A stretch of 64,000 nt of DNA from Streptomyces aurantiacus (GCF_027107535.1 NZ_CP114283.1:4526001-4590000); one strand, 5' to 3'. Counted from the first letter of the stretch, positions 9,660-18,795 are shown. Notes: generated by a model from the letters alone, not told the origin. A program made the numbers and translations.

Positions 9660-9840
9660 ACCATCCGCTGCGCGATCCACCGCCGCACCGGCAGCGGATT
9701 CCAGGTCGACTGGTTCACGAACTGCTGCAGGTTCGGCTGGTTGCCGTCCGGCAGCCGCTCCGCCATCGGCTGGATCGCCTTACGCCGCCCGTCCGGCATC
9801 AGCCCCCGCAGAGAGCAGTCGGCGCCGCTGATCGTGGCCA
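9660..9840 (-). pseudogene. IS701-like transposase, N-terminal fragment
   Basis: The reverse strand encodes YxRGLMPDGRRK-type sequence (SLRGLMPDGRRKAIQPMAER, then DGNQPNLQQFVNQSTW), the characteristic N-terminal region of IS701/DDE_5 transposases. No full protein surrounds it, and it ends against an unrelated transposase relic on the other strand. Confidence 0.65.
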
Positions 9841-10230
9841 GGTGCACCAAGAGCCAGTGCCGCCCCTGTCCGGCCCGCACCCAGTGCACCACCACCGCCG
9901 ACAACGCCCGCACCGTGGGCTTTCCCCGCGAGAGGTCCGCGACCTGCAACTCCGCGTCCACACCGAGCAACAGACGTCCGAGTGGAACGCCCGCTATGCG
10001 GTCCACGCCGGAGTGGAGGGCAGGGTCAACGAGTTCGCCCACGGACGTGGCATACGGCACTGCCGCTACCGAGACAGGGGAAAGCGCACATCCAGCACGT
10101 CCTGACGGCCATCGCCGTCGACATCGAGCGCCTCAGCGGACTGCCGCCGGAGGAAACACCCACGCCCCGCCGATCAACTGCCTTTCAGAACCACCTCGAC
10201 CAGCGCGCGATACCCCGGCTGAAGTCCTGG
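9830..10230 (+). pseudogene. IS1182-family transposase, C-terminal relic with two frameshifts
   Basis: Three frames read in succession give a C-terminal IS1182 transposase: a cysteine-rich CRPCPARTQCTTTADNARTV, then TSEWNARYAVHAGVEGRVNE and GIRHCRYRDRGK, then AHIQHVLTAIAVDIERL. The breaks lie near 9930 and 10080. This is decayed mobile DNA with no functional product expected. Confidence 0.7.
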
Positions 10231-10353
10231 CGGACCCTGGGCAGCTGGCCGCGGCAACTCCAAGACCCCCGACAGAGCGGAGCCAGTGTCGTGATCACGA
10301 ACGTTCACGGTGTCGGCGGACCTGCCGTCGACGTGCAGGCGTGGCGGGGGAGT

Positions 10354-11256
10354 TCAGCTGACCTCGTTGCGGACGGCCGTGTCGAGGTCGGTGTCGGTCA
10401 GGCCGAAGGTCTCGGCGGTCTCCGTCGCGTCCATGTGGAACGGCGCGTACCACTGGTAATCCATCTCGGCCATCTCGCGGGCGATCGGCACGATCAACCC
10501 GGCCGTACGCGTCACGGAGCGTGGTATCTGGATTAGTTTGACCGGTGGCCGGCCCGCCGCGACGGCGTAGCGCCGCGCCAGCTCGCGAATGGTGACGGCC
10601 GGCGCGGACGGCACGTGCCAGGGTCGGCCCCACGCGCGTTCTTCCGAGGCCAGCGTGATGAGGGCCTGTGCCATGTCGCCGTTGAAGGTGAAGGTGTGCG
10701 GCATGTCCAGGTGGCCGGTGATCCAGGCCGCTTTTCCCTTCTGCAGGGCCGACTTGATGAGCAGGGAGTAGATACCGTTGGCGTCCTTGCCGATGTAGTC
10801 GGAGCCGCGGACCTCGACGGTGCGGATCCCCCCGGCGAGGGCCTGTTCCCACATGCGTCTGCGCAGGCGGCCCTTGTGCCCGGTGGCGGCCATGGGGGTG
10901 TGTTCGTTCATCCGGCCACCGGGCTGCGGACCGTAGGCGTAAAGGCTGCCGGTCAGCGCGAGGACGGCGTCGTTCGCCTTGGCGGCGGTGATGGCCGCCG
11001 TCTGCAGGGGCGGCAACAGGCGCTCCCACACCGTGTATGAGGGTGGATTGGCGCAGTGGTAGATCACTTCCGCGCCGCGGGACAGCTCGGTCAGGCGGGA
11101 CGGGTCGGACGCGTCCGCGGCGATCCGGTCGACCAGCTGGTGCTCGGGGCCGGAGCCGCTGCGGGTGACGATCCGGACGCTCTCGCCGCGCTCGGCGAGC
11201 AGACGAGCGACGTTGGTACCGATGGAACCGGCACCGATGATGACGTGCTTGGCCAT
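10354..11256 (-). CDS. NAD(P)-dependent epimerase/dehydratase-like SDR
   Basis: An atypical short-chain dehydrogenase of 300 residues. The N-terminal nucleotide motif is VIIGAGSIGTNVARLL, and a VIYHCANP segment occupies the NNAG-equivalent position. A YGPQPGG motif follows a serine-containing strand (LALTGSLYAYG), as in NmrA- and epimerase-like proteins. It lies 28 nt downstream of the Dabb-domain gene and is probably co-transcribed from the TetR-controlled promoter at 11690-11811. The substrate is unknown. Confidence 0.85.
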   Translation of the reverse strand: MAKHVIIGAGSIGTNVARLLAERGESVRIVTRSGSGPEHQLVDRIAADASDPSRLTELSRGAEVIYHCANPPSYTVWERLLPPLQTAAITAAKANDAVLALTGSLYAYGPQPGGRMNEHTPMAATGHKGRLRRRMWEQALAGGIRTVEVRGSDYIGKDANGIYSLLIKSALQKGKAAWITGHLDMPHTFTFNGDMAQALITLASEERAWGRPWHVPSAPAVTIRELARRYAVAAGRPPVKLIQIPRSVTRTAGLIVPIAREMAEMDYQWYAPFHMDATETAETFGLTDTDLDTAVRNEVS

Positions 11257-11284
11257 GACGGTTTCTCCTTCTCCGGGGTATCGG

Positions 11285-11689
11285 TCAGTCGTCCACGCCG
11301 GAGCCGGTATAGGTGGGCACGTCGGCGAGCATGCCGGCGATCTGCGGGTTGAGCTCGTTGCGGCGCCGGTGCAGTTCCTGGATCTTGTCGTTCAGGTCAG
11401 GGTCGTCGTCGTCACTGACGTCGAAGATCTCCAGCCGTTCGAGCAGGTGCAGCCCGAGGTGGTCGGTCTGGTAGGTGGTCGGGTGCGTCAGGTAGGCGAA
11501 GAGCCCGTCGAGATGTTCGACGACGAACACCGCGCCGTACGTGTAGTCGCCGCCGTGGTCGCGGCCGACGACGAAGGACTTGATGGCGGGGTTCGACCGG
11601 CCCTGATTGCGCCAGCTCTCCAGCACCCCCTCGATCTGCTGAGGCGTCGCAGTGGCCTTCATCGTGACTCTGTTGATGTGGTAAATCAT
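11285..11689 (-). CDS. Dabb (stress-responsive A/B barrel) domain protein
   Basis: A small protein of 134 residues starting MIYHINRVTM. The pattern of a short beta strand, a helix with EGVLESWRNQG, AIKSFVVGRD, and YGAVFVVEHLDGLFAYLTHP fits the dimeric alpha/beta-barrel Dabb fold. Members include small cyclases and stress proteins. It is the first gene of a leftward two-gene unit with the SDR and diverges from a TetR regulator, with two operators 17-47 nt upstream of its start. Confidence 0.75.
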   Translation of the reverse strand: MIYHINRVTMKATATPQQIEGVLESWRNQGRSNPAIKSFVVGRDHGGDYTYGAVFVVEHLDGLFAYLTHPTTYQTDHLGLHLLERLEIFDVSDDDDPDLNDKIQELHRRRNELNPQIAGMLADVPTYTGSGVDD

Positions 11690-11705
11690 GACTTACTACT
11701 CGTTC

Positions 11706-11736
11706 CTAACGTTGTTAGATTTCCTAACGGCGTTAA
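11706..11736. promoter_or_regulatory. Two tandem TetR operators
   Basis: Two copies of CTAAC-N3-GTTAR are visible: CTAAC-GTT-GTTAG at 11706-11718 and CTAAC-GGC-GTTAA at 11724-11736, offset by 18 bp. They lie between the Dabb gene and the divergent TetR gene, positioned to control both. Confidence 0.75.
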
Positions 11737-11811
11737 ATATGGCGCGCATCGCCGACGCGGTCAAGACGGTGACTAGTGTTCGGGAACACCATCGAAGCGA
11801 AGTGACAGACC

Positions 11812-12453
11812 ATGCCGACCAGCACAAGACGGGCCCGCGAACGGGCGAACACCCGGGAGCGGATCATCGAGGCCGCGCTGCACGTCCTCGAGACCGAGGG
11901 CATCGCGGCTCTGACGATCCGGCGCATCGCCGCCGACGTCGAATATTCCGCGCCCGTCGTCTACCAGCACTTCGCCAACAAGGACGCGCTGGTTCTGGAG
12001 CTGGTCGCGTACGGTCACCACCTGATGCTGACGGAGTTCCGCCAAGCCGCGCAGGAGCCCGATACGGACCGGCGCATGACGCGCATTGCGTCGCACTACG
12101 TCCGGTTCGCAGGCGAGCACCCCCACCTCTTCCAGGTCATGAACGACCCGATGGTCGACGCGGACGAACGCCGACGCGTCGCGGAACCGGTCATCGACGT
12201 CCTCAAGGAGCTGCTCAGCTCCTGGTCGGCTGCACACGACGTGGTGCTGGCCGATTTCGACCAGGCTTGCGAGATCCTCTGGGGCACGCTGTACGGCATC
12301 GCGTCGCTCAGTCACCTCGGCAGCGTCGGCGACGATCGCGCCCGCCACCTCGCCGAACAGGCGCTGCGCGCGATCCTCCTCGGGTGGCGAACCGAGACGC
12401 CGGCGAGCGGTCGGCCGGCGAGCAACTGGGGTCCGTCTTCAAGCGGATCTTGA
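11812..12453 (+). CDS. TetR/AcrR family transcriptional regulator
   Basis: A 213-residue TetR regulator. The DNA-binding helix-turn-helix spans roughly residues 12-60 (RERIIEAALHVLETEGIAAL, IRRIAADVEYSAPVVYQHF). A WHG-type C-terminal ligand domain follows. It diverges from the Dabb/SDR pair, and two matching dyads lie in the shared promoter, so it most likely represses both that operon and itself. Confidence 0.9.
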   Translation: MPTSTRRARERANTRERIIEAALHVLETEGIAALTIRRIAADVEYSAPVVYQHFANKDALVLELVAYGHHLMLTEFRQAAQEPDTDRRMTRIASHYVRFAGEHPHLFQVMNDPMVDADERRRVAEPVIDVLKELLSSWSAAHDVVLADFDQACEILWGTLYGIASLSHLGSVGDDRARHLAEQALRAILLGWRTETPASGRPASNWGPSSSGS

Positions 12454-12499
12454 CCAGAGCAGGAACGATGCGAGAGTGACCGTTGCTTTGGGCCGTGCG

Positions 12500-12590
12500 C
12501 GGGGCGTCGTAACCGGCGTCGAAGACGATGAGGATGCCGCGGTCCTCCTGGCTTGACTCTGTCGGGGATCTTGGAGTTTCGCGGTGGGGC
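12500..12590 (-). pseudogene. Transposase fragment (RNase H-fold core)
   Basis: The reverse strand encodes GILIVFDAGYDAPR, matching the first-aspartate strand of a family of streptomycete DDE transposases. The surrounding sequence is frameshifted and no complete domain remains. Confidence 0.5.
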
Positions 12591-12742
12591 AGCGGGCCAA
12601 CGGGCATGCTCGGGTAGTTCCGATGACCGATGCAGCGGTCGAGGTGCCCGTTGTCCTCCGCCCACGTTCCGGTGAGCAGGTCCCGCCTCTGACTGCGCAG
12701 GTCACGCGGGCGAGCAACCCGGGCGGTACGACGGCGATATGA

Positions 12743-12849
12743 GTGAGAGACCGCCTCGACGGGCTGTGGCAGGACGAGGACTTCGCCGACTGGTACCCGC
12801 GTGACGGGCGTCCAGGTCTCTCGCCTGCTCAACTGGCTACCGTAGTGGC
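12743..12849 (+). pseudogene. IS1182-like transposase, N-terminal fragment
   Basis: A short frame reads RDRLDGLWQDEDFADWYPRD and then GRPGLSPAQLATVVATT, the conserved N-terminal helices of IS1182-type transposases. It runs into unrelated sequence within 110 bp. It may derive from the same kind of element as the C-terminal relic at 9830. Confidence 0.6.
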
Positions 12850-13115
12850 CACCACGGTTTCGGTGAGCCAATCGGTCTGGCTGCCACCGCGCCTGGGGTA
12901 GCGAAGGACGTCCTGTTTCCCGCCAGACCCTTGACGTCTTGGTAGCTCAAGTCATCCAGCCGCGCTCCGAACAGATCTTCCAAGCGCCGTGATCGCATCA
13001 CCATGCATGAGAACTATCCCCAGGGCGCGACCCGCCGCAACGCTTTTGACGATGCGGACCTCCCGCGCCTGACACGCTGGTGCGCGGACTGGGCCGCCAT
13101 ACCATCGACTCGTAC

Positions 13116-13194
13116 TTGGCACGTTGAGCAGGCGGTAGTACTCCGCGCTCGGCTCCCAGCTCATGCCGCCGATCGGCCCGATGGTCAACATGTC
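13116..13194 (-). pseudogene. Aspartate/glutamate racemase family, N-terminal scrap
   Basis: MLTIGPIGGMSWEPSAEYY matches the conserved start of the Asp/Glu racemase family (usual form IGGMSWESTAEYY). The frame degenerates within 30 residues. A plausible ribosome site (GGAAGG) precedes the start at 13194. Gene remnant only. Confidence 0.6.
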
Positions 13195-13480
13195 GGTCCT
13201 TCCTTTCTCGTTTTTCCAGCGGGAACTGTGCCGTATCAGGGCCAGGGGGACGTCGAGCCCACCGGGGACGAGCATGAACACGGTCCGTGCAGACGCCAAT
13301 TGAAGGCACGGATCACCGAGGTCGGGGAGCCGTTGGTGGCTGCATGTCATGGCCCGGGTCACGAATTCGGCGCACGATCAGCCGGGCCGGGCCGGGCTGG
13401 GATCCGGTCGGCCGATCGTGCGCCGGCGCACGCGATGTACACGGAGCGGTGTGTCTGGTGCGCGTCTGGCTCTTGTGCGG

Positions 13481-15073
13481 TCAGCGGGCGGCGAGGGCCT
13501 CGGCGGTTTCTGCCTCGGCGGTGACCGCAGGTGTTGTGTTCTTGGGGCCGCGGAAGACGATGTAGACGAGGAGGGCGCCCATGACGGCGGCGCCTGCCCA
13601 CATGGATTGCTGCCAGCCGTCGACGAAGGACTGCTGGGCTGCGTGGAGCAGGTCCTGGGCGTGCGGGCCGGCGTTGCCGGCCGCTTCGACTGCGTTGGCA
13701 ACGCCGTCGCGCGCGGTGTCCGCGGTTCCTTGGGGGATGCCGTGCAGCCGGTTGTCGATGGCGCCGCGGTAGCCGTTGGCCAGCAGCGCGCCGAGCAGAG
13801 CGACGCCGAGTGCGGTGCCGAACTCGCGGGTGACGTCGTTCAGGGCAGAGGCCACGCCCTGCTTGGCGCGCGGCAGGGACGCCGTGATGGCGGTGGTGGA
13901 CGGGGTCATCGACAGGCCCATGCCCAGCCCCATGGCGAGCAGTCCGGGCAGGATGGACACGTAGCCGCCCTTGACGGAGACGAGCAGGGCCATGAGTACG
14001 AGACCGAGTCCGGCCAGCGTGATGCCTGCCGCCATGGTGGAGCGGGAACCGATGCCCGCGGCGAGCTTGGGGGCCAAGCCGGAGGTGGCCATCATCATGA
14101 CGGCCATGGGCATCATGGCGGCCGTGGACAGCAGCCCGGACCAGCCGAGCACGGCCTGGAAGAACGGGAAGAGGACCACGCCGATGCCCGCCTGGACACC
14201 GAAGACCACCAGCAGTGTGATCGAGCCGCCGCTCAGGCCGCGCTCGCGGAACAGCCGTACGTCCAGCAGTGCGCTGTCGCGGCGGTGCAGCTCCCAGGCC
14301 ACGAAGCCGATGGCCGCGAGGAGACCGACGGCGAGGCTGATCAGAGTGACGGGGGCGGTCCAGCCGCGTTCGGGACCTTCTTGCAGGACGAAGATGAGGC
14401 CGGTCACGGCGAGGGTGGAGAGCAGCGCGCCGGCGGTGTCGAAGCGGTGGGCCGAGGTCTCGCGGGAGTTGGGAACCGACTTCGCCGTCATGGCCAGGGC
14501 CGCGAGGATCAGGGCTACCGGCAGAGCGAACAGCCAGCGCCAGGTGGCGACGTCGACGAGGAGGGCGGAGAGGAACATACCCAGGATGCCGCCGCCGCCG
14601 GCGACGCCGGTCCATACGCCGATCGCCTTGCCGCGCTGTTCCTCGGGGAAGGTGGAGGTGATGACGGCAAGGGTGATCGGCATGATCATCGCGGCGCCGA
14701 TCCCGCTGGCGACGCGTGCGGCGATCATCACCTCCGCCGTCGGGGCCAGGGCCGAGACGACGGTGGCGACGCCGAAGACGCCCAGTCCGGCGAGGAGCAT
14801 GGGCTTGCGGCCCAGGCGGTCTCCGATTGCGCCGAGCGGCAGCAGCAGGGCGGCCAGGGCGAGGGTGTAGACGTTGATGATCCACAGGATTGTGTTCTGC
14901 GAGGCGCCGAACTCCACGGCCATGTGGGTCTGCGCGACGTTCAGCCCGGACACCGAGGCGATGACCGACATCAGCGCGAGGGAGACGGCGATCAGGATCG
15001 TCCGCAGCTGACGCGCGTCCGGGCTGCCTTCGTCTCTGGCCGGTGTGGCTTGTGGGGGCTGGTGTGTGCTCAT
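13481..15073 (-). CDS. MFS drug/proton antiporter, DHA2 (14-helix) family
   Basis: A 530-residue integral membrane exporter of the EmrB/QacA type. The loop 2-3 motif GAIGDRLGRKP and motif C-like glycine-rich helix GVAGGGGILGMF are visible. About fourteen hydrophobic segments run from residue 25 to 510. GAGGAAT precedes ATG 15073. It lies 99 nt downstream of a deleted flavoprotein gene on the same strand and is divergent from the XRE-cupin regulator, which probably controls it. The substrate is unknown. Confidence 0.9.
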   Translation of the reverse strand: MSTHQPPQATPARDEGSPDARQLRTILIAVSLALMSVIASVSGLNVAQTHMAVEFGASQNTILWIINVYTLALAALLLPLGAIGDRLGRKPMLLAGLGVFGVATVVSALAPTAEVMIAARVASGIGAAMIMPITLAVITSTFPEEQRGKAIGVWTGVAGGGGILGMFLSALLVDVATWRWLFALPVALILAALAMTAKSVPNSRETSAHRFDTAGALLSTLAVTGLIFVLQEGPERGWTAPVTLISLAVGLLAAIGFVAWELHRRDSALLDVRLFRERGLSGGSITLLVVFGVQAGIGVVLFPFFQAVLGWSGLLSTAAMMPMAVMMMATSGLAPKLAAGIGSRSTMAAGITLAGLGLVLMALLVSVKGGYVSILPGLLAMGLGMGLSMTPSTTAITASLPRAKQGVASALNDVTREFGTALGVALLGALLANGYRGAIDNRLHGIPQGTADTARDGVANAVEAAGNAGPHAQDLLHAAQQSFVDGWQQSMWAGAAVMGALLVYIVFRGPKNTTPAVTAEAETAEALAAR

Positions 15074-15172
15074 GGATTCCTCACAAAATGGGCATGCCGA
15101 GGTGGCGCCGGGCAGGGCCGGTCGGCGGGTGAACGGGGTGGGGCGGGCGGTCGGCCGGGGCCTGAGGGGATG

Positions 15173-15679
15173 TCAGGGGGCGGGCGTCTCACCCTGTGCT
15201 GCGGCGAGCGCGGCGTCGGGGTCCGCGGTGGCCAGCACGGCGTTGATGTGGGCGCCGGCCAGGGAGCCGGCCGCGGCGGAGGCGTCGACCTGGGCGGCAA
15301 GGTCGGTGGCGGTGCCGGCCACCCACACGCCCGGCACCTCGGTGGTGCCGGCCATGCCGGAGGCGAAGCGGCGGCCCATGTTGTCGGGCAGGTCCTCCAT
15401 GGGCAGCTTCAGCGCGTCCAGGCCTTCGGTGCGGGCCTGCATCTGTGTGGCGACCGCGAGGACGCGGCGGCCCACGACCTGGCCGCCGGTCGTAAAACCG
15501 TGCATGGCCGAGGTCGGCGCGTTGCGCGGGGAGCCGCTGGCGATCGCGACGCCCGAGCGGCGGGAGCGGGCCAGCATCAACGCTCCGTTCAGCCCCGCGG
15601 CGCCCCCGCCGATCACTACCGCGTCGACGGTCCCACCAGGCAGTGCGTCGATCGCGTACGGAGAAGTCGTCACAGCCAT
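15173..15679 (-). pseudogene. FAD-dependent oxidoreductase (thioredoxin-reductase-like) with internal deletions
   Basis: 168 codons behind a perfect AGGAGG. The N-terminal FAD fingerprint VDAVVIGGGAAGLNGALML and the C-terminal FAD segment GVWVAGTATDLAAQV are intact. The whole NADPH-binding domain and the CxxC redox centre of this family are missing, and the full-length family is about 300 residues. Reading stays in frame: SAMHGF joins GGQVVGRRVLAVATQMQ, suggesting two in-frame deletions. The product could still be translated and bind FAD but should lack reductase activity. It sits between an MFS gene and a divergent XRE-cupin regulator. Confidence 0.75.
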
Positions 15680-15747
15680 GTCCTCCTGCTCCCTCATCGT
15701 GCGTGGCCCCAGACACTGCGGACCATCTGCACGCGACGCTAACCCCG

Positions 15748-15770
15748 CATTGCACCGAAGGCATACAATG
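15748..15770. promoter_or_regulatory. Possible XRE operator or promoter element
   Basis: CATTG at 15748-15752 and CAATG at 15766-15770 form a short inverted repeat separated by 13 nt, overlapping a possible ATG at 15768. It lies in the divergent promoter between the flavoprotein and the XRE gene. The arms are short, so this is tentative. Confidence 0.35.
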
Positions 15771-15776
15771 TTGCCC

Positions 15777-16373
15777 ATGACGCAAGAAAGTGGAGAGCTG
15801 GACAGCCTCGTACGCAAACGCATCCGCGCCCTGCGGGTGGCGCAGGGCTTGTCACTGGAAGAGCTGGCCACCCGCTCCCACCTCAGCCAGTCCTCGCTGA
15901 GCCGTATCGAAAACGGCCAGCGCCGCCTCGCGCTGGACCAGCTGGTCACCCTCGCCCGCGCCCTGGACACCACGCTGGACCAGCTCGTGGAGACCGCCAC
16001 CGACGACGTCATCACCAGCCCGACGGTCGACAGCACCTACGGGCGGATGCGCTGGACCCTGAAGGCCGACCCCGGCATGAGCGTGGTGCGCCAGCGCCTG
16101 ACCGACCCCCCGCCCGACAACCCCGCCCGCATGCGCGCCCACCCGGGGCGCGAGTGGCTCGTCGTACTGTCCGGCACCGCGATCCTCATGCTCGGCCAGC
16201 GCCGCATCCGCATCGAGACCAACCAGGCCGCCGAGTTCCCCACGATGATGCCGCACGCGATCGGCACCGAGGGCGGACCCTGCGAGATCCTGGGCCTCTT
16301 CGACCGTGACGCCCGCCGCGGCCACCAGCGCGACGACGGCGACGGCAGCGACGCTCAAGGCCCTCCCGAATGA
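15777..16373 (+). CDS. XRE family regulator with C-terminal cupin domain
   Basis: A 198-residue regulator. The helix-turn-helix at residues 10-65 reads RIRALRVAQGLSLEELATRS followed by LSQSSLSRIENGQRRLALDQ. A single cupin barrel follows (HPGREWLVVLSGTAILMLGQ, then EFPTMMPHAIGTEGGPCEIL). Such proteins sense a small ligand through the cupin and regulate adjacent oxidoreductase and efflux genes. It is divergent from the flavoprotein/MFS pair and 128 nt upstream of a methyltransferase. ATG 15777 and ATG 15768 are both possible; the latter would be nearly leaderless. Confidence 0.88.
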   Translation: MTQESGELDSLVRKRIRALRVAQGLSLEELATRSHLSQSSLSRIENGQRRLALDQLVTLARALDTTLDQLVETATDDVITSPTVDSTYGRMRWTLKADPGMSVVRQRLTDPPPDNPARMRAHPGREWLVVLSGTAILMLGQRRIRIETNQAAEFPTMMPHAIGTEGGPCEILGLFDRDARRGHQRDDGDGSDAQGPPE

Positions 16374-16501
16374 CGGCGCGAGACACACGACGACCTCCGC
16401 AGCGGTGCCCTTTTGCGCGTCAGGCAGCACCTACGGCCATCGCCTTGCGCAAATAGGGAGACAGCACGCCTCTGACGCATAGTCGACCTAGGGTGAAGAG
16501 C

Positions 16502-17374
16502 ATGGACCAAGCACACCCGCACACCCGCCACCACGGCGTTTCGCACGGCCACCACCACGAGCAGGCCACCAGCGGCCAGGCGGAGATCCTCGACCTGGAC
16601 GCCGAGGTCCTCGCCGAGCACACCGCCTCCATCACCGCGTCGCTGCCACTGAAGACCGCCCCCGGCCACATCGTGGACCTCGGCTGCGGCACGGGCGCGG
16701 GCACCTTCGCCCTCCTCGACCGCTTCCCCGACGCGCACGTCACCGCCGTCGACACGTCCGCCGAACACCTTCAGCGCCTGTGCACCAAGGCGTGCACCCG
16801 CGGCGTCGAGGAACGCGTACGCACCGTGCAGGCCGACCTCGACGACGACGCCTGGCCCGACCTCGGCTCGCCCGACCTGATCTGGGCATCGGCATCGATG
16901 CACCACATGGCCCACCCCGAGCGCGCGCTGCGCACCGTCCACGACACGCTCGCACCCAACGGCCTGTTCGCCGTCGTCGAACTGGCCGGCCACCCCCGCT
17001 TCCTGCCCGAGAATGCCCCCACGGACCGGCCCGGTCTGGAAGAGCGCGTCCACGCCGCAGCCGACCGCCGCCAAGCCGAGCACATGCCCCACCGCGGCGC
17101 CGACTGGGGCCCGATGCTGACCGCCGCCGGCTTCACCGTCGAGGATGAACGCACCATCGCCGTGGACATCGAGGGCGACCGCAGCGAAGCGATCGGCCGC
17201 TACGCCCTCGGCGTCCTGCAGCGCATCCGCAGCGTCATCGCCGACAGGCTCTCCCCCGAGGACCTCACCGCGCTCGACCGACTCCTCGACACCACCCGCC
17301 CGCACAGCATCCTGCGCCGCGACGACCTGACGGTACGCACCGAACGCACCGTCTGGGCCGCCCGCCGCGCCTGA
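16502..17374 (+). CDS. Class I SAM-dependent methyltransferase, His-rich N-terminus
   Basis: A methyltransferase of 290 residues. Motif I is VDLGCGTGAGTFALLDRFP near residue 60, followed by the acidic VTAVDTS loop and LIWASASMHHMAHP. The first 20 residues carry an unusual cluster of histidines (HPHTRHH, HGHHH), as often seen in this XRE-linked family; a metal-binding role is speculation. It probably belongs to the XRE-cupin regulon. The acceptor substrate is unknown. ATG 16502 was preferred over an upstream in-frame GTG at 16493. Confidence 0.85.
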   Translation: MDQAHPHTRHHGVSHGHHHEQATSGQAEILDLDAEVLAEHTASITASLPLKTAPGHIVDLGCGTGAGTFALLDRFPDAHVTAVDTSAEHLQRLCTKACTRGVEERVRTVQADLDDDAWPDLGSPDLIWASASMHHMAHPERALRTVHDTLAPNGLFAVVELAGHPRFLPENAPTDRPGLEERVHAAADRRQAEHMPHRGADWGPMLTAAGFTVEDERTIAVDIEGDRSEAIGRYALGVLQRIRSVIADRLSPEDLTALDRLLDTTRPHSILRRDDLTVRTERTVWAARRA

Positions 17375-17592
17375 CCCCCAGCACGGGGTGCCACGTCCGG
17401 CGCGGTCACGCGGAAGCAGGCCGCCACGTCCGCATGACGCAAGGGCGCTCACAAATAACCAGATGCGAGAGTTCTGAGAACAGGCTCTGAGCGACCACGT
17501 TTCCGCAGGTCGCCATTTGCAGAACTCCTGTCAAAACCCGGGTGTTCTGCGAAGCGCTTCTGAGAGCGTGACCTCATGCAGCTGACGCCCGA

Positions 17593-18212
17593 TCAAGCCG
17601 CACATGCGGTATGACGCCACGACGTCCAGCCGGTGCCAGCGGGCGAAGCGGTAGTACGGTCTGCCAGGGCGGATAGTCGGCGGGCAGGGCCCGCCTTATG
17701 GGGAATCGAGCCGGGCTGGTGGTTCGGCCGATTGCAGAGGAAGCAGCCGTCCCGGAGCGGGAGCGCGCTGAGGACGTAGTGGCGCACGCACGAGGCCATC
17801 GCGGCCTCGTCCGGGCCGGGCAAGTCGCGTGCGGCGCGCTGTCGGCGGACGGGGTGCAGGACTCCACCATGGTCGTGAAGCGGTGCAGGTAGTCATCCAC
17901 GCGGGGCGGGTGGTAGCCCAGCCCGCTCCAGCGATGTCCGCTCGCCGCGAGCGCTGTGGCACGCAGCACGAAGTCCTTCGCGCGGGCGCGTTCCCGCTCC
18001 GTCGCACCCCAGTCGAACTCCGCCAGGTCGAACCCGACGGCACCGCGCCCCATGACGTTCTGGTCCTGCAGGGTCAGCCGCGCCGCGAAGCGGAAGTCCC
18101 AGTCCTCGAAGGCGAGGTCGGACACGGCCGGCATCAGCACGTCGATGAACACCGCGGTGGCGCCATTGGACAGGTACAGGTCGTGGCTACCGCCGGAGAA
18201 GATGTTGCTCAC
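17593..18212 (-). pseudogene. Conserved hypothetical protein, frameshifted
   Basis: From GTG 18212 the frame gives a coherent globular protein (FSGGSHDLYLSNGATAVFID, FEDWDFRFAARLTLQDQN, GAVGFDLAEFDWGAT). Near 17840 it loses sense, while another frame continues with PGPDEAAMASCVRHYVLSAL and PLRDGCFLCN. One frameshift therefore splits what looks like a roughly 175-residue hypothetical. No function is recognised. The gap 17375-17592 before it holds no gene. Confidence 0.6.
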
Positions 18213-18258
18213 CGACCTATGATGCGATCCCGGCCCTCGACCTGCTTGGAGAAGACGC

Positions 18259-18795
18259 ATGACGGATGCGAGCACCGGCAAAGTGGTCGTGAACAGGGTG
18301 ATGTCCCTCGATGGGTTCATCGCGGGTCCCGGTCACACGATGGACTGGGTCTTCGAGCACATGACGTCGGCGACGTTCCCGGAGGTCATGGCGGCCACGG
18401 GTGCCATGCTCATCGGCCGGGGCACGTACGAGGTCGGCAAGCGCATGTCCGACGAGAACACCGACTACGACGGCGGGGCGCAGTTCGTCCTCACCCACCG
18501 CCCGCCCGACGAGCCGGACCCCAACGTCACCTTCCTCACCTGCGACATCGAGGAAGCCGTGGCCACGGCACGCCGCGCCGCCGGCGACGAGAACCTGGAG
18601 ATCCTCGGCGCCGACGTGGCCGCCCAGTGCCTGCAGCGCGGCCTCGTCGACGAGATCCTGGTGTACGTGCTGCCGGTGCTGCTCGGCGACGGCGTCCGCT
18701 TCGCGCCGCCGGGCCTCGACCGGATCGACCTGGAACCGTTCAGCAACGTCCAGTCCGGCGGGGTCACCATGCTGCGCTTCCACGTGCGCAAGTAG
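18259..18795 (+). CDS. Dihydrofolate reductase family protein (RibD C-terminal-like)
   Basis: 178 residues with the RibD-C/DHFR-like fold used by NADPH-dependent reductases. Landmarks are VVNRVMSLDGFIAGPGHTMD, MLIGRGTYEVG, and the C-terminal LEILGADVAAQCLQRGLVDE and LPVLLGDGVRF. GGAGAAG precedes ATG 18259. It lies alone between a broken hypothetical and an integrase scrap. The real substrate is unknown; members are commonly annotated as deaminase-reductase-like. Confidence 0.85.
   Translation: MTDASTGKVVVNRVMSLDGFIAGPGHTMDWVFEHMTSATFPEVMAATGAMLIGRGTYEVGKRMSDENTDYDGGAQFVLTHRPPDEPDPNVTFLTCDIEEAVATARRAAGDENLEILGADVAAQCLQRGLVDEILVYVLPVLLGDGVRFAPPGLDRIDLEPFSNVQSGGVTMLRFHVRK

Noticed and set aside
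7805..10060. Very long reverse frame across the acyl-CoA dehydrogenase
   Set aside because: Only the short IS701-like stretch near 9660-9840 makes sense; the rest is antisense to a clear dehydrogenase.
13349..15742. Roughly 800-codon forward frame over the MFS gene
   Set aside because: Gly/His/Asp-rich nonsense opposite an unmistakable 14-helix transporter.
17471..17481. GTTCTGAGAAC palindrome as an SOS box
   Set aside because: Actinobacterial LexA sites have GAAC-N4-GTTC order; this is the reverse arrangement and no SOS gene follows.
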